Positions 27,801 to 35,402 of a stretch of DNA of 64,000 nt are shown piece after piece. Below the pieces are notes generated by a model, which ran no database searches, had not been told where the DNA came from, and was given only the letters and a program-made list of their open reading frames with translations. The stretch lies in the NCBI RefSeq assembly GCF_949769225.1, contig NZ_CATKPB010000010.1; one strand, given 5' to 3'. The translations under genes and the position numbers were made by a program. The DNA is from Peptoniphilus_A genitalis. Lineage in GTDB: Bacteria; Bacillota; Clostridia; Tissierellales; Peptoniphilaceae. How positions within the stretch are numbered: position 1 is the first letter of the stretch; the number at the start of each line of letters is the position of its first letter.

Positions 27801-29095
27801 TTATAGTCAGGAGTATTGAAAATTGAGTCTTCATTGATTACAGTCTTACCGTTTTCATCCTTCTTTAGGGCGCCTTCCGGCAACTTAATGTGAATGTTGC
27901 CATCATCTCCTATATAGGCACTTGCTCCCGGAACAATATCTCCAGTAATAGGGTTATAAACTTGGCCGACTAATCTTTCTTTGGCATTTTCATCAACATT
28001 ATCTACCTTGATACCGGTGTCTATATCTTGGCCTTGGACAAAGAATTTCTTTTTAGGATCATAGTTATTTGTATTTAGCTTTAATTCTTCTAATTTGTCG
28101 TTTTCATTTGGCCATGGATTGACCTTATAACCTAAAAAGAAGTTATCTCCAAAAAACTTTACTCTTGGTTTATCTTGAGTGTAATTGTCTTTCATACCGA
28201 AAGATGTGGAGGAGTTATCCTTGTTATTTATATGCTTTAAGGTTTCTTCACTTGCTTCATAGTTAAAGTTCCTTTGCTTTCCAGCAGCGGTTATTTCTCC
28301 TTTTTCATCTGGCGTAAATGTTACACCAGTGGATTCAGAAGTTAATTTATCTCCCTGACCCATCATAGGTTTTTCGCCTAATGGCGCTGGTATAAGTCCA
28401 GAATCTGTAACATAAATTTTAGTATAGGTTCTTTGACCAGTCTTCTTGTCTATGGTTATTTGGTAACCCCATTCAGTCTTACTTGGTGATGTTTCGGATG
28501 GGTTTTTAAAGTCAACTTTAAAGCCGTCTTTTACCTTCTTTTCATCAGTACTATTGAGTTCCTGATTTACATTTCCCGGTTGGAGATCAGTTGTCTTGTA
28601 ACGTTCAGATCCATCGTAGTCTTGAATTTGCTTTTCATCATCGCTATAGTTTGGATCTTTTTCTTCTTTAGTAGAAGTTTCCCCTGCTCCTTGAGCTTGA
28701 GGTGTATTTCCTCCTACTTCTAGTTTTTCAAATTCTGCTCCTGCATCTTCTGCTAGGGATCTAGTTTGACTTTTGTTTTGTTCTACAAGTGCAGTTTCCT
28801 TTTTAGCCTCTCCAGACACTTCAGGACTTCCTGGGTCTGTAGCTTTAGTATCTTCTACAAGAGCCTCTTTATTATCTTCAAGCTTTGCTGTATCTTCTTT
28901 AGCTGCAAGAGTTTCTTCTACCTTATTTGCGCTCGGTGCATTATCCACATTTTCTACTACAGCATGTGCAGCATTTTCTGCTGCTACTTCAATATCCGAT
29001 GCTGCATCTACTTTTACAGACATTGATATTGACATCACTGTTGCCATTGAAAGTACGGCAAAGACTTCTTTACCATTCTTTATTGGGTTCTTCAT
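24818..29095 (-). CDS. G5-repeat cell-wall protein with C-terminal sorting signal
   Basis: A secreted 1,425-residue adhesin-like protein. The N-terminus has a signal peptide (VLSMATVMSISMSVKVDAAS) followed by an acidic low-complexity stretch to about 190. Residues 200-570 form an unassigned globular region. About 580-790 looks like Rib/YPDG-type domains (GDYTAVKVEYTYTNGS). About 790-1225 holds around five G5/E-type repeats of roughly 80 residues, with recurrent endings IIEVGTK, VIKVGQK and VIVGTKD. A Pro/Asn/Lys-rich linker leads to the sorting signal: APKTGDAG, a hydrophobic helix, then RFKRKKEDEE. The motif is APKTG rather than LPKTG. The start follows AAAAGGAG. Confidence 0.9.
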   Translation of the reverse strand: MKNPIKNGKEVFAVLSMATVMSISMSVKVDAASDIEVAAENAAHAVVENVDNAPSANKVEETLAAKEDTAKLEDNKEALVEDTKATDPGSPEVSGEAKKETALVEQNKSQTRSLAEDAGAEFEKLEVGGNTPQAQGAGETSTKEEKDPNYSDDEKQIQDYDGSERYKTTDLQPGNVNQELNSTDEKKVKDGFKVDFKNPSETSPSKTEWGYQITIDKKTGQRTYTKIYVTDSGLIPAPLGEKPMMGQGDKLTSESTGVTFTPDEKGEITAAGKQRNFNYEASEETLKHINNKDNSSTSFGMKDNYTQDKPRVKFFGDNFFLGYKVNPWPNENDKLEELKLNTNNYDPKKKFFVQGQDIDTGIKVDNVDENAKERLVGQVYNPITGDIVPGASAYIGDDGNIHIKLPEGALKKDENGKTVINEDSIFNTPDYKALQNLDVKFFARPRTAEEFKKIAETPDEFGETGTYVGTGAGTADINHKGTNVTIDKQGIDRYDHYNLIGNFKLNLDDTRYYDQNFTNNKTVENPDDSESQTSLSVIPGVESTVEIYTPSNKKEHQKTADDMNQANDKGEASGVVDQTFVVKENRKLAEIAGVDYDKFITSDDYKNDRWDLKLTKGDIGSFVITPPKKASPGDYTAVKVEYTYTNGSKDVKWFHFVVQDTDNYKPEYHAEVGYKGDTLTTNHEDLPSENETNKNLPKSYELVPGTYKDSAGHVWSDIKVDPKTGAVTATVPKDADIKGGENLFVDIKVNYIDKKTGLPKEEYVKAQFIARPKYQQEVTKEFETKIPYKTNVVYDETLESGKVIEKAGKEGKQKLTFKQVVINDKKGIIDENGEFQEGKEAVTTEEIEAAVDGEVRIGTKPAETTVEVPFDTDYELDYTKKKGEAPTETQKGEKGEVTVKTTREPETGEIKITQEVTKKATNRKISIPAGTEGTHEYTEKKPFTYDIQFDKDFYTNYPDAKDNYKIVTEGKVGEKTTKWTIKNSEIVGEPEIIKDTDPTNAVIKVGQKDFTGEVKYKEHFEIPFEVEIRYNKDLPAGKTNEIQKGVKGSYDVEYTQKIKNGSADGEMTKEESNKVEAKKHIIEVGTKVETPEKNYSKEVEVEVEYVYDDTKDKGVVETGEFTPGKVETKVVDKYNPETGKVEQTTEEVVTKVKQKVIVGTKDFTGKYEYNKTCPISPNVIVRENPDMEAGTSKVVQEGKDGSKTTHVTVDIKNGKVVENSEKETPGETTEAVDHIIEVGTKKTPNTCPVPENPSTPNDQKPNGPKEEESGRPGESLSTPNTPNTPNKPGEDTSSEPGKKTPNKPGENPSVNPKNPPQESPEKPKLEKENDPKVSETEKVKEAEKAKEADEEIETEEAKVLNQVKKEEDEEASRVGNEAGKANLAGDDKAPKTGDAGLMAETASAGLASGLLLLLGRFKRKKEDEE

Positions 29096-29683
29096 TCTTA
29101 TAAAATCTCCTTTTTAAATGTATTTATAAAACTTATAAATAATAAGTAATTCGAGCAATAAAAACCGTATAATTTAAGACTTCAAATTTACGGTTATATC
29201 TTGTATCTATTGACACGTATTTTATGTTATACCAATTTAGTCACTAATATAAGCACTTTTACGAAAATTTAACATAAGATATTTAATAATTTTGCATTTT
29301 TTATAAATTTATTGTATTTTCTTTTTTCAGTTATCTAGTTATGTTAATAAAATATTGTTTTTATTTTTCATCTTTTGAATTTTTATTTTTCCTCATTTCC
29401 CTATTTCATAAGCTCCAGTTTTTTATGTTAACTTTTTATCCTTTATATGCTTTACTTTAGCTTGCTTAAAATTGTATTTTTATTTTTCCTTTACTTTTCG
29501 AAAAAATTTTGATCCTTATCTCTAAACTACTTGAATTAATATTTTTTTGTAATACGAATTTAATTTTGCATGTAACCGCTAGTGTAAAATTGTTCAAGTT
29601 AATTTCGGATCAAATATTAATTTTTATTTTTTATTATTATCATTTTGCAAGATTTTTTATTGTAAATTTTAAGCAATAAAAAA
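29096..29683. other. Long AT-rich leader/promoter region of the G5 surface protein
   Basis: About 590 bases without a supported gene. Nearest the surface protein gene lies a stem of about 13 pairs with one bulge (29164-29194; outer arms ACCGTA and TACGGT), probably in its 5' untranslated region. Minus-strand stretches GGTATAAC and CATAAAAT (about 29215-29235) could be a -10 element. The remainder (29300-29670) is T-rich and featureless to my reading. Confidence 0.45.
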
Positions 29684-29705
29684 GTCAGTGGACTGATCCA
29701 CTGAC
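29684..29705 (-). terminator. Terminator of ilvE
   Basis: GTCAGTGGA (29684-29692) pairs with TCCACTGAC (29697-29705). A T6 tract follows on the minus strand. Confidence 0.92.
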
Positions 29706-29721
29706 TCATATCTTATAAGAT

Positions 29722-30645
29722 TTATTTTTCGTAAACTGGTCTCAAGGAATCCATGTATTTTGGATTTCTGCCATGTGTTAGGTCTGCGAAAAGTTTTTTG
29801 AGTTCTAGGCACACCTTGCCTGGCTTGCCATCAGAAACTTTTATGTCGTCAACTTCAACTACTGGGGCAACTTCCATAGCTGTACCTGAGAAGAATACTT
29901 CGTCTGCATTGTAAAGTTCTGTTCTTGCAACAGATTTTTCCACACATTCGATTCCAAGTTCTTCTTTTGCAAGTTTCATTACAAGGTCTCTTGTGATTCC
30001 TTCTAGGATGTCATCTGATGCTGGAGGAGTCATTAGCTTTCCCTTCTTGTATAGGAAGATATTTTCTCCTGGACCTTCACATACAAAGCCGTTTCTATTT
30101 AGTAAAACTGCTTCATCGTAACCATTTTTTGTTGCTTCAAAGGATGCTAGGGCTGAGTTTAGGTAGCCTGCTGTAGCCTTTGTTCTAGGTGGCAACATGT
30201 TATCTGCTATTCTAACCCAAGATGATACCTTTACTTTGAAGGCTTCTTTGTCTATATATTTTCCCATAGGTTGTAGGTAGATAACAACGCAGTCATCTTC
30301 GTGTCCGTGTAGACTAATGCCAACTGTTTTTCCATCCTTGTAAGCAATCGGTCTGATGTAAGTTGTTTCTCTAAATCCGTTTTTTCTTAGAAGTTCGATT
30401 GTGTAGTCTGCTAGTTCTTCTGCTGTGTAGCCTACTTCTAGGTTAGCAACTTTTGCTGATTGTAAAAATCTTTCATAGTGTTCTACAAGTTTGAAGGCGT
30501 ATAATTGTTCTTCTTCTTCGTTCCAGTAGGCACGAATTCCTTCGAATACTCCTAGTCCATAGTTTACAACCTTGGACCTAATGCTTATAGACACCTTTTC
30601 TTCTTCTACTATTTCACCATTATAAAATACATATGATTGGTTCAT
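29722..30645 (-). CDS. ilvE: Branched-chain amino acid aminotransferase
   Basis: A PLP enzyme of fold type IV, 307 residues, transferring amino groups between glutamate and branched-chain 2-keto acids. The PLP lysine is Lys156 in PPRTKATAGYLNSALA. Other family blocks are NYGLGVFEGIRAY, NGYDEAVLLNRNGFVCEGPGENIF and EVFFSGTAMEVAPV. It is a single-gene unit with its own terminator. No T-box or leucine-responsive leader was found upstream. No other branched-chain pathway gene is present here. Confidence 0.96.
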   Translation of the reverse strand: MNQSYVFYNGEIVEEEKVSISIRSKVVNYGLGVFEGIRAYWNEEEEQLYAFKLVEHYERFLQSAKVANLEVGYTAEELADYTIELLRKNGFRETTYIRPIAYKDGKTVGISLHGHEDDCVVIYLQPMGKYIDKEAFKVKVSSWVRIADNMLPPRTKATAGYLNSALASFEATKNGYDEAVLLNRNGFVCEGPGENIFLYKKGKLMTPPASDDILEGITRDLVMKLAKEELGIECVEKSVARTELYNADEVFFSGTAMEVAPVVEVDDIKVSDGKPGKVCLELKKLFADLTHGRNPKYMDSLRPVYEK

Positions 30646-30862
30646 CTTTCTTCCCTCCGTTAATTCTTTATTTATTTTTAAGGTGATTTTTCTTTATCAT
30701 GCTACTTAAAAATATTAAAATGTATTTTACCACTTTTAAGTGCAAAATTCTAGTATTTTAAAAAAACTTTATTTGTCTTTTTTTCTTTTTTTAAATTCTT
30801 TATTTATAAAAATTTTTTGATTCCATGGATTTATTTTGACCTAGTGATTTTCTTTTTTTTAA
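30646..30862. other. Leader of ilvE
   Basis: AT-rich DNA with the ilvE ribosome binding site (GGAGGGAAGA) at its inner edge. T-rich stretches dominate 30760-30860. No RNA gene, T-box or other riboswitch was recognised. Confidence 0.4.
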
Positions 30863-31114
30863 TTTTTACTAAGTTCTATTAGCTTATGAGTCAAATTTTT
30901 TTACTTCCCTATAATTTTTTATAAAGTTATAAGCTCTCACTAGTCCATAGCTTTTTATAAAGTCCTAGTTCTTTATGATTTGGTCCTAGCTTCCTACTTA
31001 ATAAATTTATATAGCTTTCTAGTTTTCTAATTTTCCTTTCTTATAACTTCCCTTTTATTTATAAGCCATAAAAACTATCTCATCCCCTAATCTTTACAGA
31101 GTCCATAATTCTTT
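30863..31114 (-). repeat. Degenerate 18-bp tandem array (about 14 units, decaying toward one end)
   Basis: The first nine units are clear, for example TTTTATAAAGTTATAAGC (30917) and TTTTATAAAGTCCTAGTT (30953). Later units are weak. The minus strand in the same frame as the other arrays reads DFIKSY, GLVRAY, NFIKNY, with several Tyr-to-stop changes. The array lies beyond the etfA terminator. Confidence 0.65.
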
Positions 31115-31125
31115 GCAACAAAAAA

Positions 31126-31145
31126 GAGACTACATTTGTAGCCTC
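31126..31145 (-). terminator. Terminator of bcd-etfB-etfA
   Basis: GAGACTAC (31126-31133) pairs with GTAGCCTC (31138-31145), with one mismatch that forms a wobble pair on RNA. T6 follows on the minus strand. Confidence 0.85.
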
Positions 31146-31171
31146 TTCTTATAATTAAAATTTAATTTAGA

Positions 31172-32179
31172 TTAAATTTCTGCTTTAATTCTTTGTTCTC
31201 TTTCAATAGCTTCGATTAGTTTTGGAACAACTGCGTTGATGTCTCCAACTACTCCAAGATCAGCTACTTCAAAGATTGCTGCTTCTGGGTCCTTGTTAAC
31301 AGCTATGATAAGGTCTGAGTCTTCCATACCTGCAACGTGTTGGATTGCTCCAGAGATACCCATTGCGAAGTAAAGTTCTGGTCTAACTGTCTTACCAGTT
31401 TGTCCAACTTGGTGATCTTTTGTGATCCAACCAGAGTCTACTGATGCTCTTGATGCAGAGATTTCTGCTTCTAGCTTGTCAGCAAGTTCTTGAAGTGGTT
31501 TGAATCCTTCTGGTCCACCGATTCCACGTCCACCAGATACAAGGATCTTAGCTTCTGTGATATCTTTCTTGTGAGATTCTTCTTTTGCAATGTCAAGAAT
31601 TTTAACATTCATGTCTGCGTCAGTGAAGTCAACTTTGAATTCTTCAACTTCGCCTTTTCTTGATGTGTCGTTGTCAAGTGCTTGCATTACGCCTGGTCTT
31701 ACTGTAGCCATTTGTGGTCTGAAGTCTTCACAAACGATAGTTGCCATTAGGTTACCACCAAATGCAGGTCTTGTCATCATAAGGTTTTTAGATTCTGGAT
31801 CTATTTCTAGTTTTGTACAGTCTGCTGTAAGTCCTGTGTGAATTCTTGCTGCTAGTCTTGGAGCAAGGTCACGGCCTATTGATGATGCGCCGTAGATTAC
31901 GATTTCTGGTTCTTTGTCCTTAATAATTTTTGTTATTGCCTTTGCGTAAGGTTCAGTAACATATTCTTTTAGCATAGGATCTTCTACTACGATAACCTTG
32001 TCTGCACCGTGTCTAATAAGAACGTCTGCGTGATCTTTTACCTTTTCGCCAAGTAAAACACCAACAACATCTTGTCCTAGGTCGTCAGCAAGTTCTCTTG
32101 CTTTTCCTAGAAGTTCTATTCCAACTTTTTCAAGTTTATTGTCTCTTTGTTCTATAAATACAAATACATCTTTACTCAT
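31172..32179 (-). CDS. etfA: Electron transfer flavoprotein, alpha subunit
   Basis: A 335-residue EtfA. The C-terminal FAD domain is complete: ILVSGGRGIGG, SRASVDSGWITKDHQVGQTG, and YFAMGISGAIQHVAGM followed by VNKDPEAAIFEVADLGVVGD. With EtfB it carries two FADs; in butyrate-forming anaerobes such pairs bifurcate electrons from NADH to crotonyl-CoA and ferredoxin. It is last in the operon bcd-etfB-etfA, 14 bases after etfB. Confidence 0.96.
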   Translation of the reverse strand: MSKDVFVFIEQRDNKLEKVGIELLGKARELADDLGQDVVGVLLGEKVKDHADVLIRHGADKVIVVEDPMLKEYVTEPYAKAITKIIKDKEPEIVIYGASSIGRDLAPRLAARIHTGLTADCTKLEIDPESKNLMMTRPAFGGNLMATIVCEDFRPQMATVRPGVMQALDNDTSRKGEVEEFKVDFTDADMNVKILDIAKEESHKKDITEAKILVSGGRGIGGPEGFKPLQELADKLEAEISASRASVDSGWITKDHQVGQTGKTVRPELYFAMGISGAIQHVAGMEDSDLIIAVNKDPEAAIFEVADLGVVGDINAVVPKLIEAIEREQRIKAEI

Positions 32180-32193
32180 TTTTAAACCCCCAA

Positions 32194-32991
32194 TTAGATA
32201 ATATACTTTTCTTGAAGTTTAGCAACGATAGCTTGAGCTGCTTCGTCAGCAGTTAAGTCAGTTAAAAGTACGCCCTTACCTTTACCTTGTTTAGGGAAAG
32301 ATTTTCTAACTTTTGTAGGTGAACCCTTAAGTCCTATGTTTGCCATATCAAGTTTGTCTTTAATATCTTCTAGACCCCAAACTCTGATTTCTTTTTGGTA
32401 AGCTTCAAATACTTTACCAATTGTCATATATCTAGGTTCTGCTAATTCTGCGATTGCAGTAATTAGGCATGGGAATTTAATATTAATTGTGTGGTATCTG
32501 TCTTCGAATTGTCTCTTAACTGTGATACCTTTTTTGTCATCGTCAAGTTCAAGTTCTTCTACATAAGATACTTGTGGAACTCCAATGTGTTCTGCGATTT
32601 GTGGTCCAACTTGTGCTGTATCACCGTCGATTGCTTGTCTACCACAAATGATTAGGTCAAAATCTAGGTGTTCAAGTGCTGCAGTGATTGTACAAGATGT
32701 TGCCCATGTATCAGCTCCACCAAAAGCTCTATCAGATACTAAGATTCCATCGTCAGCGCCCATTGCAAGTGCTTCTCTTAGTGCTTCTTGAGCTTGTGGA
32801 GGTCCCATTGATAATACTGTTACGTGGATATCTGGATTTTCATCTTTAAGTCTAAGTGCAACTTCTAGACCTGATTTATCATCAGGGTTTATAATACTTG
32901 GCACACCGTCTCTAATAAGTGTATTAGTAACAGGGTCAAGTCTAACTTCATTAGTATCAGGTACTTGTTTAATACATACTACTATATTCAT
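32194..32991 (-). CDS. etfB: Electron transfer flavoprotein, beta subunit
   Basis: A 265-residue EtfB with IKQVPDTNEVRLDP at the N-terminus, ALAMGADDGILVSDRAFGGADT and the nucleotide-binding loop GRQAIDGDTAQVGP. The last block, with its close partnership with butyryl-CoA dehydrogenase, resembles bifurcating clostridial EtfB rather than mitochondrial type. This assignment to the bifurcating group is inference. It lies 18 bases after bcd. Confidence 0.96.
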   Translation of the reverse strand: MNIVVCIKQVPDTNEVRLDPVTNTLIRDGVPSIINPDDKSGLEVALRLKDENPDIHVTVLSMGPPQAQEALREALAMGADDGILVSDRAFGGADTWATSCTITAALEHLDFDLIICGRQAIDGDTAQVGPQIAEHIGVPQVSYVEELELDDDKKGITVKRQFEDRYHTINIKFPCLITAIAELAEPRYMTIGKVFEAYQKEIRVWGLEDIKDKLDMANIGLKGSPTKVRKSFPKQGKGKGVLLTDLTADEAAQAIVAKLQEKYII

Positions 32992-33009
32992 TTATATTAC
33001 TCCTTCCGA

Positions 33010-34152
33010 TTATTTAACGCCCATCCAGCTAGATACAACCATCTTCATTACTTCAGATGTACCTTCGTAAATTTCTGTGATCTTAGCATCTCTCATCATT
33101 CTTTCTATTGGATAGTCACGAGTGTATCCGTATCCACCGAATAATTGTAGACATCTTCTAGTAATATCACTAGCTGCATTAGCTGCAAATAGTTTAGCCA
33201 TTGCTGCAAAGTGTCCATATGGAAGGCCTGCTTGCTTAGCATCTGCTGCTCTATAAACTAATAGTTGAGCTGCTTCTGCAGTTGTCTTCATATCTGCAAG
33301 TTCAAATTGAGTGTTTTGGAATTGAGAAATTCTTCTGCCGAATTGTTTTCTTTCAGTAGTGTATTTTACAGTTTCATCAATTGCACCTTCAGCAATTCCT
33401 AGTGCTTGAGATGCGATTCCAATTCTACCACCATCAAGTGTCTTCATAGCGATAGCGAATCCCTTACCTTCTCTTCCAAGAAGATTTTCCTTTGGTATTC
33501 TACAGTCTTCAAAGATAAGTTCACAAGTTGAAGATCCTCTGATACCCATCTTGTCTTCTGGTTCTCCAACAGTAAAGCCTGGAGTTCCTCTTTCAACTAT
33601 AAAAGCTGAAATTCCGTGGTTACCCTTAGATCTATCTGTCATTGCGATTACGATGAATACATCAGCAAATCCAGCGTTTGTAATAAAGATCTTTGAACCG
33701 TTAAGTACATATTCATCTCCATCAAGTACTGCAGTTGTTCTTTGTCCACTTGCGTCAGTACCAGCGCCTGGTTCTGTAAGTCCGAAAGCACCAAATTTTT
33801 TACCTGCTAGTAAATCTGGTAAGTATTTTTTCTTTTGTTCTTCTGTTCCATTTTCGTAAATTGGAGCACAGCATAGTGAAGTGTGAGCTGAAACAATTAC
33901 ACCAGTAGTAGCACATTTCTTAGAAAGTTCTTCTACTGCCATAGCGTAAGCTAGGTAGTCAGCACCTTGTCCACCGTATTCTTTAGGAAATGGTATTCCA
34001 AAGAAACCGTATCTGGCCATTTTTTTAACATTTTCCATAGGAACTTCTTCAGTTGCATCTACATCAGCAGCAACTGGTTCTACTTCATTTTCAGCAAAAG
34101 CACGATACATTTGTTGTAATAATAGATGTTCCTTATCCAATTTTAAATCCAT
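33010..34152 (-). CDS. bcd: Acyl-CoA dehydrogenase (butyryl-CoA dehydrogenase type)
   Basis: A 380-residue FAD enzyme. Motifs are AFGLTEPGAGTDASGQRTTA, FITNAGFADVFIV, FGRRISQFQNTQFELADM and GYGYTRDYPIERMMRDAKI. The catalytic base is Glu363 in IYEGTSEV, the position used by short-chain (butyryl-CoA) dehydrogenases. Followed by etfBA it forms the crotonyl-CoA reducing complex of butyrate fermentation. The usual neighbours thl, crt and hbd are absent here. A Rex-like palindrome and a TTGAAA/TATAAT promoter lie upstream, suggesting control by NADH/NAD ratio. Confidence 0.95.
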   Translation of the reverse strand: MDLKLDKEHLLLQQMYRAFAENEVEPVAADVDATEEVPMENVKKMARYGFFGIPFPKEYGGQGADYLAYAMAVEELSKKCATTGVIVSAHTSLCCAPIYENGTEEQKKKYLPDLLAGKKFGAFGLTEPGAGTDASGQRTTAVLDGDEYVLNGSKIFITNAGFADVFIVIAMTDRSKGNHGISAFIVERGTPGFTVGEPEDKMGIRGSSTCELIFEDCRIPKENLLGREGKGFAIAMKTLDGGRIGIASQALGIAEGAIDETVKYTTERKQFGRRISQFQNTQFELADMKTTAEAAQLLVYRAADAKQAGLPYGHFAAMAKLFAANAASDITRRCLQLFGGYGYTRDYPIERMMRDAKITEIYEGTSEVMKMVVSSWMGVK

Positions 34153-34181
34153 TTAAAATCCCCCTAACAATAATTTAAAGA

Positions 34182-34199
34182 ATGTTATTTAATTAACAT
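34182..34199. promoter_or_regulatory. Putative Rex operator of bcd-etfBA
   Basis: ATGTTATTTAATTAACAT is an 18-base near-perfect palindrome close to the clostridial Rex consensus TTGTTAA-N4-TTAACAA (11 of 14 defined positions match). It lies roughly 10-30 bases downstream of the predicted -10 element, where a bound repressor would block transcription. Confidence 0.6.
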
Positions 34200-34210
34200 A
34201 CGTTATTTCT

Positions 34211-34238
34211 ATTATATCATTATGTCTTTGTTTTTCAA
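34211..34238 (-). promoter_or_regulatory. Promoter for bcd-etfB-etfA
   Basis: On the minus strand TTGAAA (34233-34238) and TATAAT (34211-34216) are separated by 16 bases. The Rex-like palindrome lies immediately downstream. Confidence 0.65.
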
Positions 34239-34340
34239 GACTTTCTTTAATTTAAAACTTTTATTTAAAACAATTTCCTCTTTCATAAAAATAAAAACTA
34301 ATAGTAAGAATATCAGCTTAATTTTGTAAATTTTGTTAAC

Positions 34341-34466
34341 TTGTGAAGTCTTTTAACTTAATAGTTGTTTGTCAAGTACTAAGTCTTTATAAAGTCATGA
34401 GACTTTGTGACAAGGTTTTTATAAACTTCATAGCTTATAATTTGTAGTCAAGATCTCTTATTCTGT
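34341..34466 (-). repeat. Degenerate 18-bp array, weaker example
   Basis: About seven units resembling TTGTGAAGTCTTTTAACT (34341) and TCATGAGACTTTGTGACA (34395). The minus-strand unit frame reads VTKSHD, then FIKT-stop-Y. One unit appears shortened by a single codon. It lies between the uspA terminators and the bcd promoter; the rest of the 34153-34543 gap holds those promoter elements. Confidence 0.5.
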
Positions 34467-34484
34467 AATTTCTTCCAAAGAAAA

Positions 34485-34538
34485 AGTCAGGAGATGCCTG
34501 ACTAATTTTTTGCAAAATAAAAGGACGGCTAACCGTCC
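34485..34538 (-). terminator. Tandem terminators after uspA
   Basis: The first hairpin met by minus-strand transcription is GGACGG/CCGTCC (34523-34538) with TTTT. The second is AGTCAGG/CCTGACT (34485-34503) with T5 on the minus strand and T6 on the plus strand, so the second could act in both directions. Confidence 0.85.
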
Positions 34539-34543
34539 CTATT

Positions 34544-34978
34544 TTAAATATCTGCCTTAACAACAAGTACAGATTTCTTTGAATGATTTATAACCTTATT
34601 TGATACTGAGCCAAGTAGAGTTCTTGAGAAAGCACCAAGTCCCCTGTTACCCATGATAATAAAGTCTACATCTTTTTCGTCTGCAAACTTACAAATTTGT
34701 TCGCCAGGATTGCCTGAAGTGTAAAAAGTTTCCACATTGTATGGGTAACCATTTAAATCACTTTCTGCATCCTTAAGTATCATCTCAGCTCTCTCAACAT
34801 TTGCCTTGTCAATTTCAAGTGTGAAGTTGAAGTTTGCTGGATATTGCTCAAAAATAGAAGTTTCTGGTGTCACTGTAAGGATAAGTAGTTCAGCACCTAG
34901 CTTTTCTCCCATGTCTCTTGCAACGTCAATTGATTTTTTTGAAGACTTTGATCCGTCAATTGGTACTAAAATTTTCAT
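34544..34978 (-). CDS. Universal stress protein (UspA family)
   Basis: A single Usp domain of 144 residues: MKILVPIDGSKSSKKSIDVA at the N-terminus and the ATP-binding loop GNRGLGAFSRTLLGSVSNKV at the C-terminus (G-x2-G-x9-GS pattern), so it probably binds ATP. The precise role in stress or starvation survival is not deducible. It is monocistronic, with an ATG after TAGGAGG, a TATAAT -10 element about 40 bases upstream (near 35020) and tandem terminators. Confidence 0.93.
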   Translation of the reverse strand: MKILVPIDGSKSSKKSIDVARDMGEKLGAELLILTVTPETSIFEQYPANFNFTLEIDKANVERAEMILKDAESDLNGYPYNVETFYTSGNPGEQICKFADEKDVDFIIMGNRGLGAFSRTLLGSVSNKVINHSKKSVLVVKADI

Positions 34979-35093
34979 CTTTTACCTCCTATTTATTTAA
35001 TATATTTTTCTGTTTATATTATACCCTAAGAGAGGAAGATTTAACATATCAAATTACTTCTTTATAAATTTAAAGTGTAAGGATTTTGTTTTT

Positions 35094-35327
35094 GTTTTAT
35101 AAAGTTATACTTTTTATGGCTTTGTTTTTCTTTGCTAAGTCCTAACATCTTACAGCTTCGTAATTTTTCATTAAGTCCTATCATCTTACAGCTTCATAAT
35201 TTTTCATCAAGTTATATTAACTTACAACTTCCTAAGTTTTTATCAAGCTATAAGATTTTATGACTTTCCTTCCTTTCACTAAGTAGAAATTTTATGCAAA
35301 GCCCTGAGATTTTAATTCACAAAGACT
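35094..35327 (-). repeat. Degenerate 18-bp tandem array (13 units, 36-bp super-period)
   Basis: Thirteen indel-free units. Alternate ones match best: TCTTACAGCTTCGTAATT (35148) and TCTTACAGCTTCATAATT (35184); TTTCATTAAGTCCTATCA (35166) and TTTCATCAAGTTATATTA (35202). Minus-strand hexads are VIKSYS, LMKNYE, LMKNYE and AVRC-stop-D. It fills the gap between divergent uspA and the TetR gene. The strip 34979-35093 holds the uspA leader. Confidence 0.8.
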
Positions 35328-35338
35328 TATAAAAAAGT

Positions 35339-35367
35339 TTGACAAATATAATAAATGGATTTATTAT
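35339..35367 (+). promoter_or_regulatory. Promoter for the TetR operon
   Basis: TTGACA (35339-35344) and TATTAT (35362-35367) are 17 bases apart, a near-consensus promoter directly upstream of a palindromic operator. Confidence 0.8.
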
Positions 35368-35373
35368 TAGGTC

Positions 35374-35392
35374 AAGTGACATGGTGTCACTT
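35374..35392. promoter_or_regulatory. Putative TetR-family operator
   Basis: AAGTGACATGGTGTCACTT is a perfect 8-3-8 palindrome placed between the -10 element and the ribosome binding site of the TetR gene. This is the expected site for autorepression. Confidence 0.75.
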
Positions 35393-35402
35393 TGGAGGTA
35401 AC

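Noticed and set aside
29205..29235. Plus-strand TTGACA with downstream AT-rich sequence as a promoter
   Set aside because: No plus-strand gene follows for thousands of bases.
12931..35327. 18-bp arrays as replication iterons or an origin
   Set aside because: No dnaA, rep or partition gene is nearby, no DnaA-box cluster is visible, and arrays are scattered over more than 20 kb.
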